64,000 nt of DNA from Pseudevernia furfuracea (lineage: Eukaryota > Ascomycota > Lecanoromycetes > Lecanorales > Parmeliaceae): contig JAIUPT010000038.1 in the NCBI GenBank assembly GCA_022315425.1, positions 310,001-374,000 of the forward strand, written 5' to 3'. Positions 10,580 through 20,536 of the stretch are shown in pieces. The stretch's first letter is position 1, and the number at the start of each line of letters is the position of its first letter. The notes under the pieces were generated by a model that had not been told where the DNA came from, did not search any database, and saw nothing but the letters and a program-made list of their open reading frames with translations. A program made the translations under genes and the position numbers.

Positions 10580-11615
10580 ATGATGCCTCTGTTGAGGCCC
10601 CTACAGCCTCTCCTTCGAACCTCGACTCTCCGGTGGGGTCGCAGATCACGACCGAGACATGCCTTCCAGATCGGACGATATCTGGTCCATGGTAATAAGA
10701 GTGAAGGGCACGAATTCCCATACTTTGCGCAAAACCCCAAGCCAAAAGAGTTGCTGAGGAGGTTGCGCTTTCCTCGAGTGTATATGCCTACCCACAGTAA
10801 AATTTGGTGGACTATGAAGCATACTCCGTTGCTCCTAATTACGCTGGTTTATCGTGGAGTGCAATACCTATTCTGGCGGATGCGGAACCCTGGACCCCGT
10901 GAGGAAAAAGGCGTCGTGGTAAAGAGCCGAATAGGACGCTTCTTCTATCATTCTGTCACACAACTACGGCTCTACTCGCTGCTTAATAAGTCCATGCAAC
11001 CTTGGGGCTACTTCCACCAGTCTGAAGGAGATTCTATGCAGCTCACTTTCGCCGGTAACCCTGCGATATGCTACGCCTCCTACGCCTACATTGACAGTTA
11101 CGATGTCGATCCTGGAGATGTGGTCATCGTTCTAGGCCCACCGTATGACGATAGCTAGTCCATTTCTGGCAAAAGAATAGCGGCTCTTGGAGGGGATCGG
11201 ATATGGGTGTCTAGGGGGCGACATGGAGTAGCGGAAATTGTCCGGGTAAGATTCCACGTATCCCTTTAGTCTCTTAAGTAGCGTATCTCGATCACAGCTA
11301 ATACAGGTACCACCGAGACACTGCCTCGTTCTTGGAGATAACCCTTCAAGCTCTATGGACTCAAAGGATTGGGGTGCGCTGCCCATTGAAGCCTTCTGCA
11401 CGAAGATGCGATGGCAGTGGGGTCTTGATGGATTTCAGTGGATAGATCATAACCGGCGCCCGTGGTTAGAAACTAAGGTCATAGAGCACCTGGCTCCTGG
11501 TCAGAAACGTCCTGCCCAGGGTGGACCTTTGATCAAGAAACCGGGCAAGGAACCGACCGCAATCCTCAGACCCAAAGTAAGGCCTCCCCCTCCGCCACCG
11601 CCTCCGAAGAAATAG
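10580..11615 (+). CDS. S26 family signal peptidase (mitochondrial Imp-like) with in-frame TAG
   Basis: Two exons, 10580-11245 and 11307-11615, with a 61-nt intron, would encode about 323 residues if the TAG at 11156-11158 were read through. The N-terminus (MMPLLRPLQPLLRTSTLRWGRRS...) is a likely mitochondrial presequence, followed by a membrane segment near LLLITLVYRGVQYLFW. Peptidase motifs follow in the correct order: EGDSMQLTF with the Ser nucleophile, PGDVVIV, GKRIAALGGDRIWV with the general-base Lys, and VLGDNPSSSMDSKDWGALP (box E). The TAG sits between GDVV and the Lys in the same frame, at family-typical spacing, and no plausible intron removes it. The allele is therefore either broken, subject to readthrough, or contains a sequence error (CAG to TAG would suffice). 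The C-terminus ends in a poly-Pro tract. If functional it would process inner-membrane or intermembrane-space precursors. Confidence 0.7.
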
Positions 11616-12620
11616 GGGAAAGATCCCCAGAGGTCTGCCCGCAGTATTCTACAGTGAGTTCTTAATACAGGCACTTGAGAAGAAGCAAGCATGTGGCTAG
11701 TCCGGTCCTTTCGGTCGGTCTGGCAGGCAATAATGAATTGACTCGGTTGATAATATCTTTCCAATTCTTAGGCGTCCACTTTCATATGTGTCAATTAATT
11801 CAGACCTTCGCCTGCTAATGCGAGTGCTTCCTCAACCCAAAAACGGGTAGCGACATGCATCACACCCGGACGCCTCGATCAACGTATCGGGTCTCTGCTC
11901 CAAGCTAAGCCTTGTTTAGTCTAGGGTATCTAAACATATCTAAACTACAAGCCGCTTTCCCCTTCCTGCCTGCTTCATGCCGCCTGCTGCAATATGTCGT
12001 GCAAGGAAATTCGGTAAAGCTGACGATCAGGCGACAACTTGATGCGTTTAGAGGTTTCCCTTGACAAGCGAATCATCCCTCCTCTGCCCGATACTTGCAT
12101 GCCTTCTCCTGCAATACACTGGGCAGCAATGGCACGTAAAGCACGTGTGACAAGGGAAGAACTTACAAATGATCCAAGCTGCCTCCCACCTGGCTACAAG
12201 GCGCTGCTCTTTTCGCCTCAGGTCACACTTACACCTAAGCAACACACCCGTGTTTCATACTCAACGGACACGGACGATTTCATTGGTGACGCGGATATGC
12301 GATCCCAATGAAGATGGCGGGCCAAGGCAATTTTATGCAGCACGTTGGGGCAAACCTGGAAAAAGGTGAACAGCCTCGCATCGTGATCCCTTCGAAAGAA
12401 TATGTTCTGAGACGGCCAGGCGGTCTAGCCGCAGTTAAGAATTAGAGTACCCAGCCCTCCATTTTAAAAAGTAGAACGCCCTCGCTCCTTCTCTGGAAGA
12501 CAGAAACAAAAACCTTCTGTACCAAGAGACCTAGTCATAGGTGCCGCATCCAAGCTCCAGTCTTCAATCATACCGCGATTTCTGTAGCGAACCCACCCGC
12601 ACGACAAGCTTACTGAAAAG
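11616..12620. other. Intergenic region, about 1 kb, no gene supported
   Basis: Only short ORFs without recognisable motifs occur (for example 12039-12311). The stretch probably holds the 3' flank of the S26 gene and the promoter of the gene at 12621. There are no repeats longer than a few units. Confidence 0.5.
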
Positions 12621-13441
12621 ATGGTGCTCACCTCGAGCTGGACAGTCGTCGAACAGCTGGCGGTATCCTACCTCTCCCAGGGCTTTAGCCGAAACGATAT
12701 TTTGAAACTGCTTAGAGAAGAATCCAGCCACGATCATTCCGATTCCGAGCTTCAGCAAATGCTTGACAACATCATTCTCAAACAGAGCCAACAGGGTCAC
12801 ACCCGTTCATATCATGCACAGAGACCGGGAGAGGAGTGGGCTTCGGACGCCGTTGACGGGGTGATTGATGACTCCAGGCGTCAGATGCCCACTGGTCTTG
12901 CCGATCAATTGATGACCATTCAAACAGAGGACGAAAACATGGTGTCGCTAGTATACTCTCTTGCTGCCCTCTTGTTTTGTGCCCCTATGCTGACGGCTTT
13001 TGACAGGACGAGTCAAAGCACGATGTCACTCAAATCCGTGATCCGGCTAGAGAGCAGTATCGAGCTATGCATCCCCCAAATTCAGCAGGTGTCCCTTGGA
13101 TGGCCACAGAACATGCTGCCATTTCCAGGCCAGAAATCCCCGTTGCCCTTGCCCCAACCAACCCGACAATCCCTGCACCCAGTCCGTTCGCCCCCGGCCA
13201 ACCTAGTGGCCCGCCCATAAACACAATGGACCACGGCTTGTTAGGTACCAGTTTTGGCGGATTTTGGGGGACAGTCTATGATCAAAATCCTCTGCTCAGT
13301 GTACCTGGGACTAGCGGTAGCGGTGGTGGAAACACCGATAGAGGAAATATGAGCGGTAGTCGAAAAAGCGGTACCGGACGTAAGAGCGGTGGTGGGAGCA
13401 GCGGCGACGGAAAGGACCAGGGTCGCGATTTTGGTCAATGA
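12621..13441 (+). CDS. Hypothetical protein with helical N-terminus and Pro/Gly/Ser-rich tail
   Basis: Family not recognised. Two exons, 12621-12950 and 13007-13441, with a 56-nt intron, give 254 aa. The donor is GTATAC and the acceptor TTGACAG, with a CTGAC branch site. The N-terminal 60 residues (WTVVEQLAVSYLSQGFSRNDILKLLREES...) are predicted helical and resemble a small helix-turn-helix or homeodomain-like fold found at the start of many fungal regulators, but no DNA-binding residue set can be fixed. The rest is disordered, with a Pro-rich part (PTNPTIPAPSPFAPGQPSGPP) and a Gly/Ser/Lys repeat-like tail (SRKSGTGRKSGGGSSG). Possibly a regulator; low certainty of function. Confidence 0.62.
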
Positions 13442-14044
13442 TAAACATGAAAACAATGACTCGTCCTCTCCTAGCTTTCTCAACTTGAACAAGTCACGAC
13501 ATGGCCAAGGTTCTCTGGCATCTGAGGTTCGAATTTCGAACATGTTGTAGGATTCAAGAGACTCGGTTTGGATGCCGGTGGATCATTGACTCTTGAGGGT
13601 TGAACAGATTTTAAATTGAACAGAGTTTGATTTCCACATGGATGGACAGGCGTTCTACTGGTTCGTGAAACACTCATACAGGAGGAAGGTACAACACAAT
13701 GGCTGCAGGGAGCTTTTCAAGGGGTGGTTTTCCTTAGAGTGCACGTCTCGGGTTGAAAAACAGCTTTTAATAGATAAGACATCCCTATCACTGGCCTTCT
13801 TTGACGTATTAGCATCATAACTCCGAGCATGATACCAAAAATCGGCTCTTTCAAATATCCCAGTTTCTGGCCGTAGAATTCTAAAAATCAGCCCTTAGGC
13901 GGCAAGTATCAGGTTCCCGGTTCGGGCTCCCATACTCCCGGGTGTTATTGCCGGCTTTATAACACCTACCCGGGCACTCACCCGCTATCTTAGGATCTCT
14001 TCGCATACGGGCTTAGCGCTTGAGGTGCAGTCTCCCTGGAATTC
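13442..14044. other. Intergenic region, no gene seen
   Basis: About 600 bp between two co-directional genes. It contains GC-rich near-repeats of cccgggt / acccggg (13915-13990) shortly upstream of the amidohydrolase start, which could be regulator half-sites; this is inference only. Confidence 0.35.
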
Positions 14045-15478
14045 ATGACCACCTCTTATTGGAATTCGCGACAGCAGGACAGCACGACCCTTGGGTTTCG
14101 ATCAATGGCAGAAGATAGTTATCCCCATTGTGAGAAGATAGACGTAATCTCCGGCGCTCGAATCTTGTCTGAAGGCTGGGATCCGGAGGTCCAGTATGAC
14201 ATCCATATCGAAGACAGCAAAACCAAGACTATAATTCCTCAATCTACAAAAGCTAGCTCATACACATCCAAGAAAGTGTTAGATGCCACGAAATGCCTGA
14301 TTGCACCATCCCTCTGCCATGCTCACATCCACATCGACAAATGCTTCCTACTCTCAGATCCCAAATTTGCGGATCTGGAAATCATTGAAGGCAACTTTGC
14401 AGAAGCAATGGAGATCACCGCCAAAGCAAAATCACGTTTTGACAATGATGATCTTTTGAGAAGAGGCAGATGGCTGATCGCTGAGAGCATTGCTGCCGGC
14501 GTGACCCACATGCGTGCTTTCGTGGAAGTGGACCACATCGTGCAAATGAAATGCTTGGATGCTGCCATCGAGTTGAAGAAGCATTTTGGAGCAGCATGCG
14601 AAATCCAAATATGTCTCTTTGCACAGGAACCGATATATTCAGGAACCCATGGTGCTGCAAATCGAGAGCTTATGGAAGCGGCAGTCTCTAGTGAGCATGT
14701 ATCGGTCATAGGGACAACGCCGTACGTGGAAAGTGGTGAAGAGAACACCAAAAACAACATTAACTGGGCTATCAAGATGGCATCTGGTTTTAGTGTGCAC
14801 CTGGACTTTCATTTGGATTACAACCTAGATGGAAGTCAAATTACCCGGACAAATCTTGTGGCCAAGCAGCTCGAGTCGATGAGCCTGTATCAGAAAAGTC
14901 ACTCTCCTTCAGAGAACACCACCGTTGTTCTGAGTCACTGCACTAGACTAACTCTATACGAGAAGCGAGATTGGCAAGCGCTGAGTCAACGTGTGCAGAA
15001 TCTCAAGCTCTGCTTTGTCGGGCTACCGACTTCAGATCTTTACATGATGGGCAAGCCTCGAAGCCATAAAGGCGGAGGCGAAAGAGTCAGAGGCACTTTG
15101 CAGATACCGCAGATGGTCCAGAGCTACGGCATACAGGGTGCCATCGCCGTTAATAACGTCGGCAACGCTTTCACGCCCTATGGAAGCTGTGACCCGTTGA
15201 GTATTGCCAGCATGGGCGTCGGACTATATCATGCCGGGACCAAACAAGACGCTCAACTGCTGTATGAATGTGTTTCTGGCCGCGCCATGGAGGCTATCGG
15301 ATTTACTTCAAACCCATTTGCCAAAGGCGAGCCGGCAAATTTTGTCCTGTTTAATATGGGGGGTCTTGAGGGCAGTCTACTGTCTAGTCAGAGAGGAAGG
15401 CGGACTATGCAGGAGGTGCTTTGCGATCCGCCAAAGGAGAGAAAGATGATTTTCAAGGGTCATATGATCACTACCTAA
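14045..15478 (+). CDS. Cytosine deaminase-like amidohydrolase
   Basis: Single exon, 477 aa; an internal ATG at residue 21 could be the true start. It belongs to the metal-dependent amidohydrolase superfamily, on the CodA-like branch that deaminates pyrimidines or related amidines (family knowledge). Metal and substrate motifs are visible in order: CHAHIHID at about 91-98 (the HxHxD strand-1 motif), QICLFAQE at about 190, FSVHLDFHLD at about 250 (metal His), and VVLSHCTRL (second His). Oddly, the site that normally carries the catalytic Asp (HDD-type loop in CodA) reads AVNNVGNAFTPYG here, so the usual Asp appears replaced by Asn or Val. The enzyme may use a different substrate or be inactive. 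No signal peptide is seen. Its neighbours give no pathway clue. Confidence 0.82.
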   Translation: MTTSYWNSRQQDSTTLGFRSMAEDSYPHCEKIDVISGARILSEGWDPEVQYDIHIEDSKTKTIIPQSTKASSYTSKKVLDATKCLIAPSLCHAHIHIDKCFLLSDPKFADLEIIEGNFAEAMEITAKAKSRFDNDDLLRRGRWLIAESIAAGVTHMRAFVEVDHIVQMKCLDAAIELKKHFGAACEIQICLFAQEPIYSGTHGAANRELMEAAVSSEHVSVIGTTPYVESGEENTKNNINWAIKMASGFSVHLDFHLDYNLDGSQITRTNLVAKQLESMSLYQKSHSPSENTTVVLSHCTRLTLYEKRDWQALSQRVQNLKLCFVGLPTSDLYMMGKPRSHKGGGERVRGTLQIPQMVQSYGIQGAIAVNNVGNAFTPYGSCDPLSIASMGVGLYHAGTKQDAQLLYECVSGRAMEAIGFTSNPFAKGEPANFVLFNMGGLEGSLLSSQRGRRTMQEVLCDPPKERKMIFKGHMITT

Positions 15479-15645
15479 CACTCGAGAGCCATCTTCTTGG
15501 TTCCCAGCGCAGCGTATAGACGCAGTTTCAACGAATCGCAAATACTCTCCGGTCATTCATGTTATAGATTTCTCCAGTATCTGATCTTTTACCACTCGCA
15601 ATGGCAACCGCTTTCTTTTTTCTCAGCCTTCTTCAATTTCGAGCC

Positions 15646-17707
15646 TCACTCCTTGACCGCTTGGATGCTTGGTGTTCTTTCGCCCTCGAACATAATATCT
15701 ACCCTCCTCGCAGGAATTTTCAGCCACCAAGTGCTGCCATTAGCCATGCTCTCTCGGTGGTAGTAGACGTCCGACTTCGTGAACTCGCCTCTGTAGGACT
15801 TGTCGTTCAAATCTCGATATCGAACATACTTAATATGTGCTGGAGCTAGATCATAAGACCCGCTTGCGAACGCCGAATGGATGTCTGTCGCGTCGAAGTC
15901 TGATAGTGGATGCGGTCGGTTCAAAGATAAGAATGTGATCTTCTTGAGTTTAGGATGGCCGGGGAGGAAGTCATTTATGAAGCATGCGCGAAGTTTCTAC
16001 GAGATTTCAGTGATACAGCTTTGTATGGGAACAGGCATGAGTAATAGACCTACCGGACATGCATAGTCGAAGCCCCATTCGATGCTCTCCAGTGCTGGCA
16101 GTTCGATCGCGAGACATGCCATGAACTTCGGCGTGATGTCGAACATGTCGGCAGGAATTACCAGATGCTTCAACAATGTCTGGTTGCTCAAAGCCTTCAC
16201 AAAATCTGACTTCTTTGGATACTGGCATTGAGCATAGGAGTTCTGAGAACGTATGAGGTTTTCGACAGGTCTCCAGGATCTTGGTGACTGGATCAGATGC
16301 TCGTACTGAAGCCGGGATTTACGAGAATGCAGCAACCAGGCGTTCGTAGCATAAGTTCTACCCCAATGCGTGCCAAGTCCCAGATGAGGCGCTGCTTCTG
16401 TGACTGCGAAGGAAGTAACATTAACCCGGGTATCCAGAACATTCGACCTAATGCCGGATATGTTGTAAATGTCCGGCGGCCGTGTGAACGAGAGGAAATG
16501 AAGATTAGGCTGAGTTGATATGAAACTCAAGAATGGACCCGAAAGGATCTCATAATTGATGTTTGCAAGCTTTTGAAGTCGTGCGTACTTTCCGAGATCA
16601 TTCCAGACGTTTAGAGAAACTCGGCACCTTCGCAGATCGAGTTCTTCGATGGTCCCCGGATTGAACACTGTCTGAAAAGCCCACCATGGCAAGCTGATGT
16701 TTTTCAAGCGTATGCGCTCAAGATTTAGTTGGCCTTTGGAACTCTGAAGTATGTTGACGTCGGGAGGCTCCCGTGGATCACTAAATCTTCCCCTAACCAG
16801 TGCCTCAATCTGATTGCAAGAAGGCTCGGGAAAGAACTTTTCGAAGAAGAAAGCAATATCGCCCGGCTCCACGAATGCTTCATCTTTTTCCCCACCTTCT
16901 GCCAGGGCCCGGTTACAATTGGTGATACTGATGTCCAAAGAACGTAACGAAGATGAGAGAGCCATGATGGCATCGCCGAGATGACGGAATTCGTTCACGA
17001 AATCCTGGCTGTCAGATAACTCTGTAATCGTGAGACTTGCCAGGTTTTGCATTCTCGAAAAAGCTGCCCCGATCTTGAGGCAGTCTAGAGGTGCCCTTAC
17101 AGGCATCTCGAGCGATCTTAGTCTCGTCAAATCAAAGCTGGAAAGCATTATCGGACTCCAAGACGCCCATCGAAGCTGAATGTTCAGAACCTCTGGCCCA
17201 AGGGCGCACACTCCTCCATCTTTAAATGTATGGCGAGGGGCATCTTCATTCACGGATTCAAGAGTCTGTGGTAACCATCCCGAGATTGTTAACTCGCGGA
17301 CACCTTGCCCAACCACTCTTGCCCGAAAATCGAGATAGGCGTTGACGGGTAGTAGGGCTACTTCGATCTCGCATGCCTCACATGGCGACACCGGACACGG
17401 CCTATGGCGAGATTGAGTCATCTGCCAATCGCTAATGATCTGTACCGCGCCATCACGGATACCCGTACATCTCGTGGCGGGTTGTGAACTTTTCTCCCAC
17501 CAATATGGGTGAAAATGGATATGAATGCGCTTCCAAGGGCGGCCACTCAGCATTCTGTGGTTGGTCCTACAAGTTCGTGAGAGGTTGTAATAGTCGCGGC
17601 CTGTCTCAAGCTGAAAAAAGGTCAGTTGCGGGGTACCTCCAATAGCTCTCAAGTATCAGCAAACATACCTGGTCCGCTATAGCGATGACGAGCTCTAAAG
17701 GTAACAT
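15646..17707 (-). CDS. F-box protein, paralog 1 of a tandem pair
   Basis: Three exons: 17707-17669 (13 codons), 17610-16054 and 15996-15646, with introns of 58 and 57 nt, giving 648 aa. The first exon supplies MLPLELVIAIADQ, and exon 2 continues YYNLSRTCRTNHRML; together they form an F-box motif that binds Skp1 in SCF ubiquitin ligases. The rest is a long leucine-rich-like region of irregular repeats (LASLTITEL, LRSLDISITNC, LERIRLKNISLPWWAF, IEELDLRRCRVSL) of the kind that recruits substrates, ending in a conserved tail with VYYHRES and WWLKIP. It shares exon structure and many motifs with the gene at 18642-20536. The substrate is unknown. Confidence 0.82.
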
Positions 17708-18641
17708 CCTTAGTCCAGACTATCGGACTTTTTCAAAAGCTAGATATTCAAGGGGGCAATCAGCGGCGAGTCTGACCGGTAATGGACTGTTGGGGAGATC
17801 GCTCTTGCCAAATTTCGGGGCAAGGAAGTAGAAGAATGTGATGATATTCGCTGATCGCCTCTTTTCGTGTGGATCCGGTCTTGGAAGCAAGAAATGGTCG
17901 ACTTTAACCCGGATAAAGAGCTGAAGACTTACTAGTTCACTCACAGAGTGAATTCGACGGTAGTGCAGGTCTTTATAGCTAGCATTGTCGAAATATTCTC
18001 AGGCCTTGCAACATGCGCAAAAAGGATTTCTAGCAAAGTGACTCAAGGAAAAGTGGATCATTAAGACTGCGGGGTTGGGAGGCCCAATATAATCCAATAA
18101 ATGCGCCACAGACGGTTGGGTGGCCGCTCCAACGGTACGCTTGGGTGGCATCCGAGCCATTGCAGGCACGGGCTTGGCCTCACGTGCATCGGAAACTGAT
18201 ACCAATCATGTCCTTCACTACCTCAAACCTGGAACAAGCGCGAAGTTCTTCGAGTGAATAAGAAGCAGTGAAGCCTCGAACTATATATAGGACTTCGGAT
18301 TGCATGAAGGTCCAAGCTTTGGATAGGAAGCCTAAGACTTTGCCCTGTTTTGACAGTGAATTGGATCCACGATACGAGAGTAAAGCGACTTATACACCAT
18401 TCACTTCACGGTTTCAGAAAATCTTTTCCCAGCTACACGATGATGCGGACAAAGAGCCCAGAATAACGCCGCCGGGACCAGTTGTGCATGATCCGAAAAT
18501 TGGGAGAAGGACCGTTTCGAAGGTCACTTCAAGATCCTACGATCTGTGCTTTCGTCACTATCTACTTTATTTACTCATTTCGCTCGTGGCTTTCCGACAG
18601 TCCGCCTTATCAATCCTGCCCATCATGCAATTTTCTCCACT
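17708..18641. other. Spacer between the tandem F-box genes
   Basis: About 930 bp upstream of paralog 1 and downstream of paralog 2. The minus-strand ORF 17720-17944 and plus-strand ORF 18268-18765 have no family features, and the latter overlaps the antisense of a real exon. No gene is supported. Confidence 0.5.
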
Positions 18642-20536
18642 TCAATTCCCAATCTCACTTCCCACAGGAACAATCCTTGGCGTACCCCCTTCCGCGAAGA
18701 TCTGGTCGCGCTCGTCATGTGGAAGACACAACCACCATTCCCCATCAACAGGCGTTTCCCTGTGATAGTACACTTCTATGTCATTTCTCCGATCTAGAGG
18801 CATATAGCGGACGAGCTTGAGGTTTGCTCGAACCTTGTCGCCTAAGGACGCGAGAAAAGCGTGGAAATGCGCAGCATCGAAGTCTGGCAGTGGAGGGGGT
18901 TGCTTGAGAGAGAAGAATGTAATCTTCTTCAGGGTTGGGGTGCCGCATAGGAAGCAGGATGCAAACATTCGTTGAAGCTCCTGCAAAGAAGACAGTTAGT
19001 ATTGAGTGCTTTCAACCATGAACGGAAAAGCCCTGGCTCTTACAAGATCATTATAGTCAAACCCAAATTCCAAATGCTCCAGGCCGGTGAGAGTTGTCGC
19101 GATAAAAGACAGACTGCCGCGTGGTATCGTGTACATGTCCGCTGGCAGCACTAGGTGTTTTAACATCGTCATGCTCTCGAGCGAAGACAAAAACCGGCCA
19201 AGGCTCGGGTAGTTGGCTCCGGCATCTGGGCCAAGCCGAGGAGCTTTTTTGAATACACGAAAGATCATGTGGGGGCTGGCGCTGTAGTGTGTGATATCCT
19301 CTACATCATATTCGTCTTGTGGGCGCGCAAATGTAAGCTCCTTCAGCGATGTTTGATCTTCTAGGAACTTTAGAAATTCTGGAGATAGCATATCATAGCT
19401 GATCTTGGTCAGAGTCTCTAAGTGTGCATGTGTCTTGAGGAGTTGCCACACTCGTTCGTCGGCCATGGAGTACGGTAGGTCAAGGTTTTCAATGGTCATC
19501 GCATTGAAGATTATGCCGAAAGAATACCAAGGCAACCTCACATGCTTTAACCGCAGCTTCGTGAGGCTTAATGGGGCCTCAACCATTGGATCTGTGTTAA
19601 GTTGAAATTGTCGATCACATAACGCAAGAAGCTCCTTGTTCGGTGGGCAAGGAAAAAGTTTGCGGAAGAAGAACCCGTCGTCTTCTGGCTCAATGAAGCG
19701 CTCGTCTCGCTCCCATAAAGCCGGACGATTGAAGTTTGCCATCTCGATCTCCAGTTCTCGCAAGGTCGATGCACAAGACATGATGCCTTTACCGATGTGT
19801 TCGAGCCCACTTATATGCTCTTCCCGGTCTGGGACATCCGTGATTGCGAGCTTCGCAAGTCTCGGCATGATAGTGAGGGCCTGTCCGAGTCGAACACAAT
19901 CCAAAGGCAGGCGTATAGGCAGCTTCAGGACTCTCAGATTGGTTACCGACATGCGATGCAGAATATCAATGTCCCAATTTGCCCAACCCAAGTCGACTTT
20001 GAATGTTTCCGGCCGAATCGCCTTGAAGCCGCTGCTCTGCATGAAGGGATGTGAGATCAAATCATAGCCACCAGCACATGTGTGGGGGAAGTAGCCGCTC
20101 AGGGTGAGCTCTCTGGTGCTTTTGGCGAGCTTGCAATCGTTCTGACTGAGCAGCTGGTTTGCTGCAATCATTCGCTTTGCAGATCCGAGCCCATCTTGAA
20201 GGTTTTCGGGGTCTTGTCTACAGCTTGCAAATGTCAACAACGCAGCCCGTTGATTTAACAAGCCATAGGTTGGAGCTTTTAGCGACGTCCAAATGCTTGG
20301 TGTCCCATCGAAACGAATCTCCAGCGATCGCCTTTGCTTGTTCACTAGAAGGGTGTACAGATCCTTGCACGTCAGACCAAATGTTACGATGTCTCGGTGG
20401 CTGCACAGCTGTTATCACTATGTCAGAATGTCTCTGTACTATTGCGCTTTGTGAAGCATGGGCTTTGAGCGCTTACATGATCTGCGATAGCGGTGAGAAG
20501 TTCTGGAGGAAGCCTGCGGCATTGGGGTCGCGACAT
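18642..20536 (-). CDS. F-box protein, paralog 2 of a tandem pair
   Basis: Three exons: 20536-20477 (20 codons), 20408-19044 and 18980-18642, with introns of 68 and 63 nt, giving 587 aa. Exon 1 gives MSRPQCRRLPPELLTAIADH, and exon 2 completes the F-box with DIVTFGLTCKDLYTLL. Leucine-rich-like segments follow (RVLKLPIRLPLDCVRLGQAL, LTKLRLKHVRLPWYSF, LEHLEFGFDYNDL). Exon 3 carries the same C-terminal block as paralog 1: LKKITFFSLKQPPPLPDFDA and VYYHRETPVDGEWWL. Intron positions correspond, including the second intron directly after the EFGFDY/EWGFDY motif. This is direct evidence of tandem duplication followed by strong divergence. It probably acts as an SCF substrate adaptor. Confidence 0.82.

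Noticed and set aside
18268..18765. 165-codon plus-strand ORF between F-box genes
   Set aside because: No motifs, and it overlaps antisense of the paralog 2 last exon.
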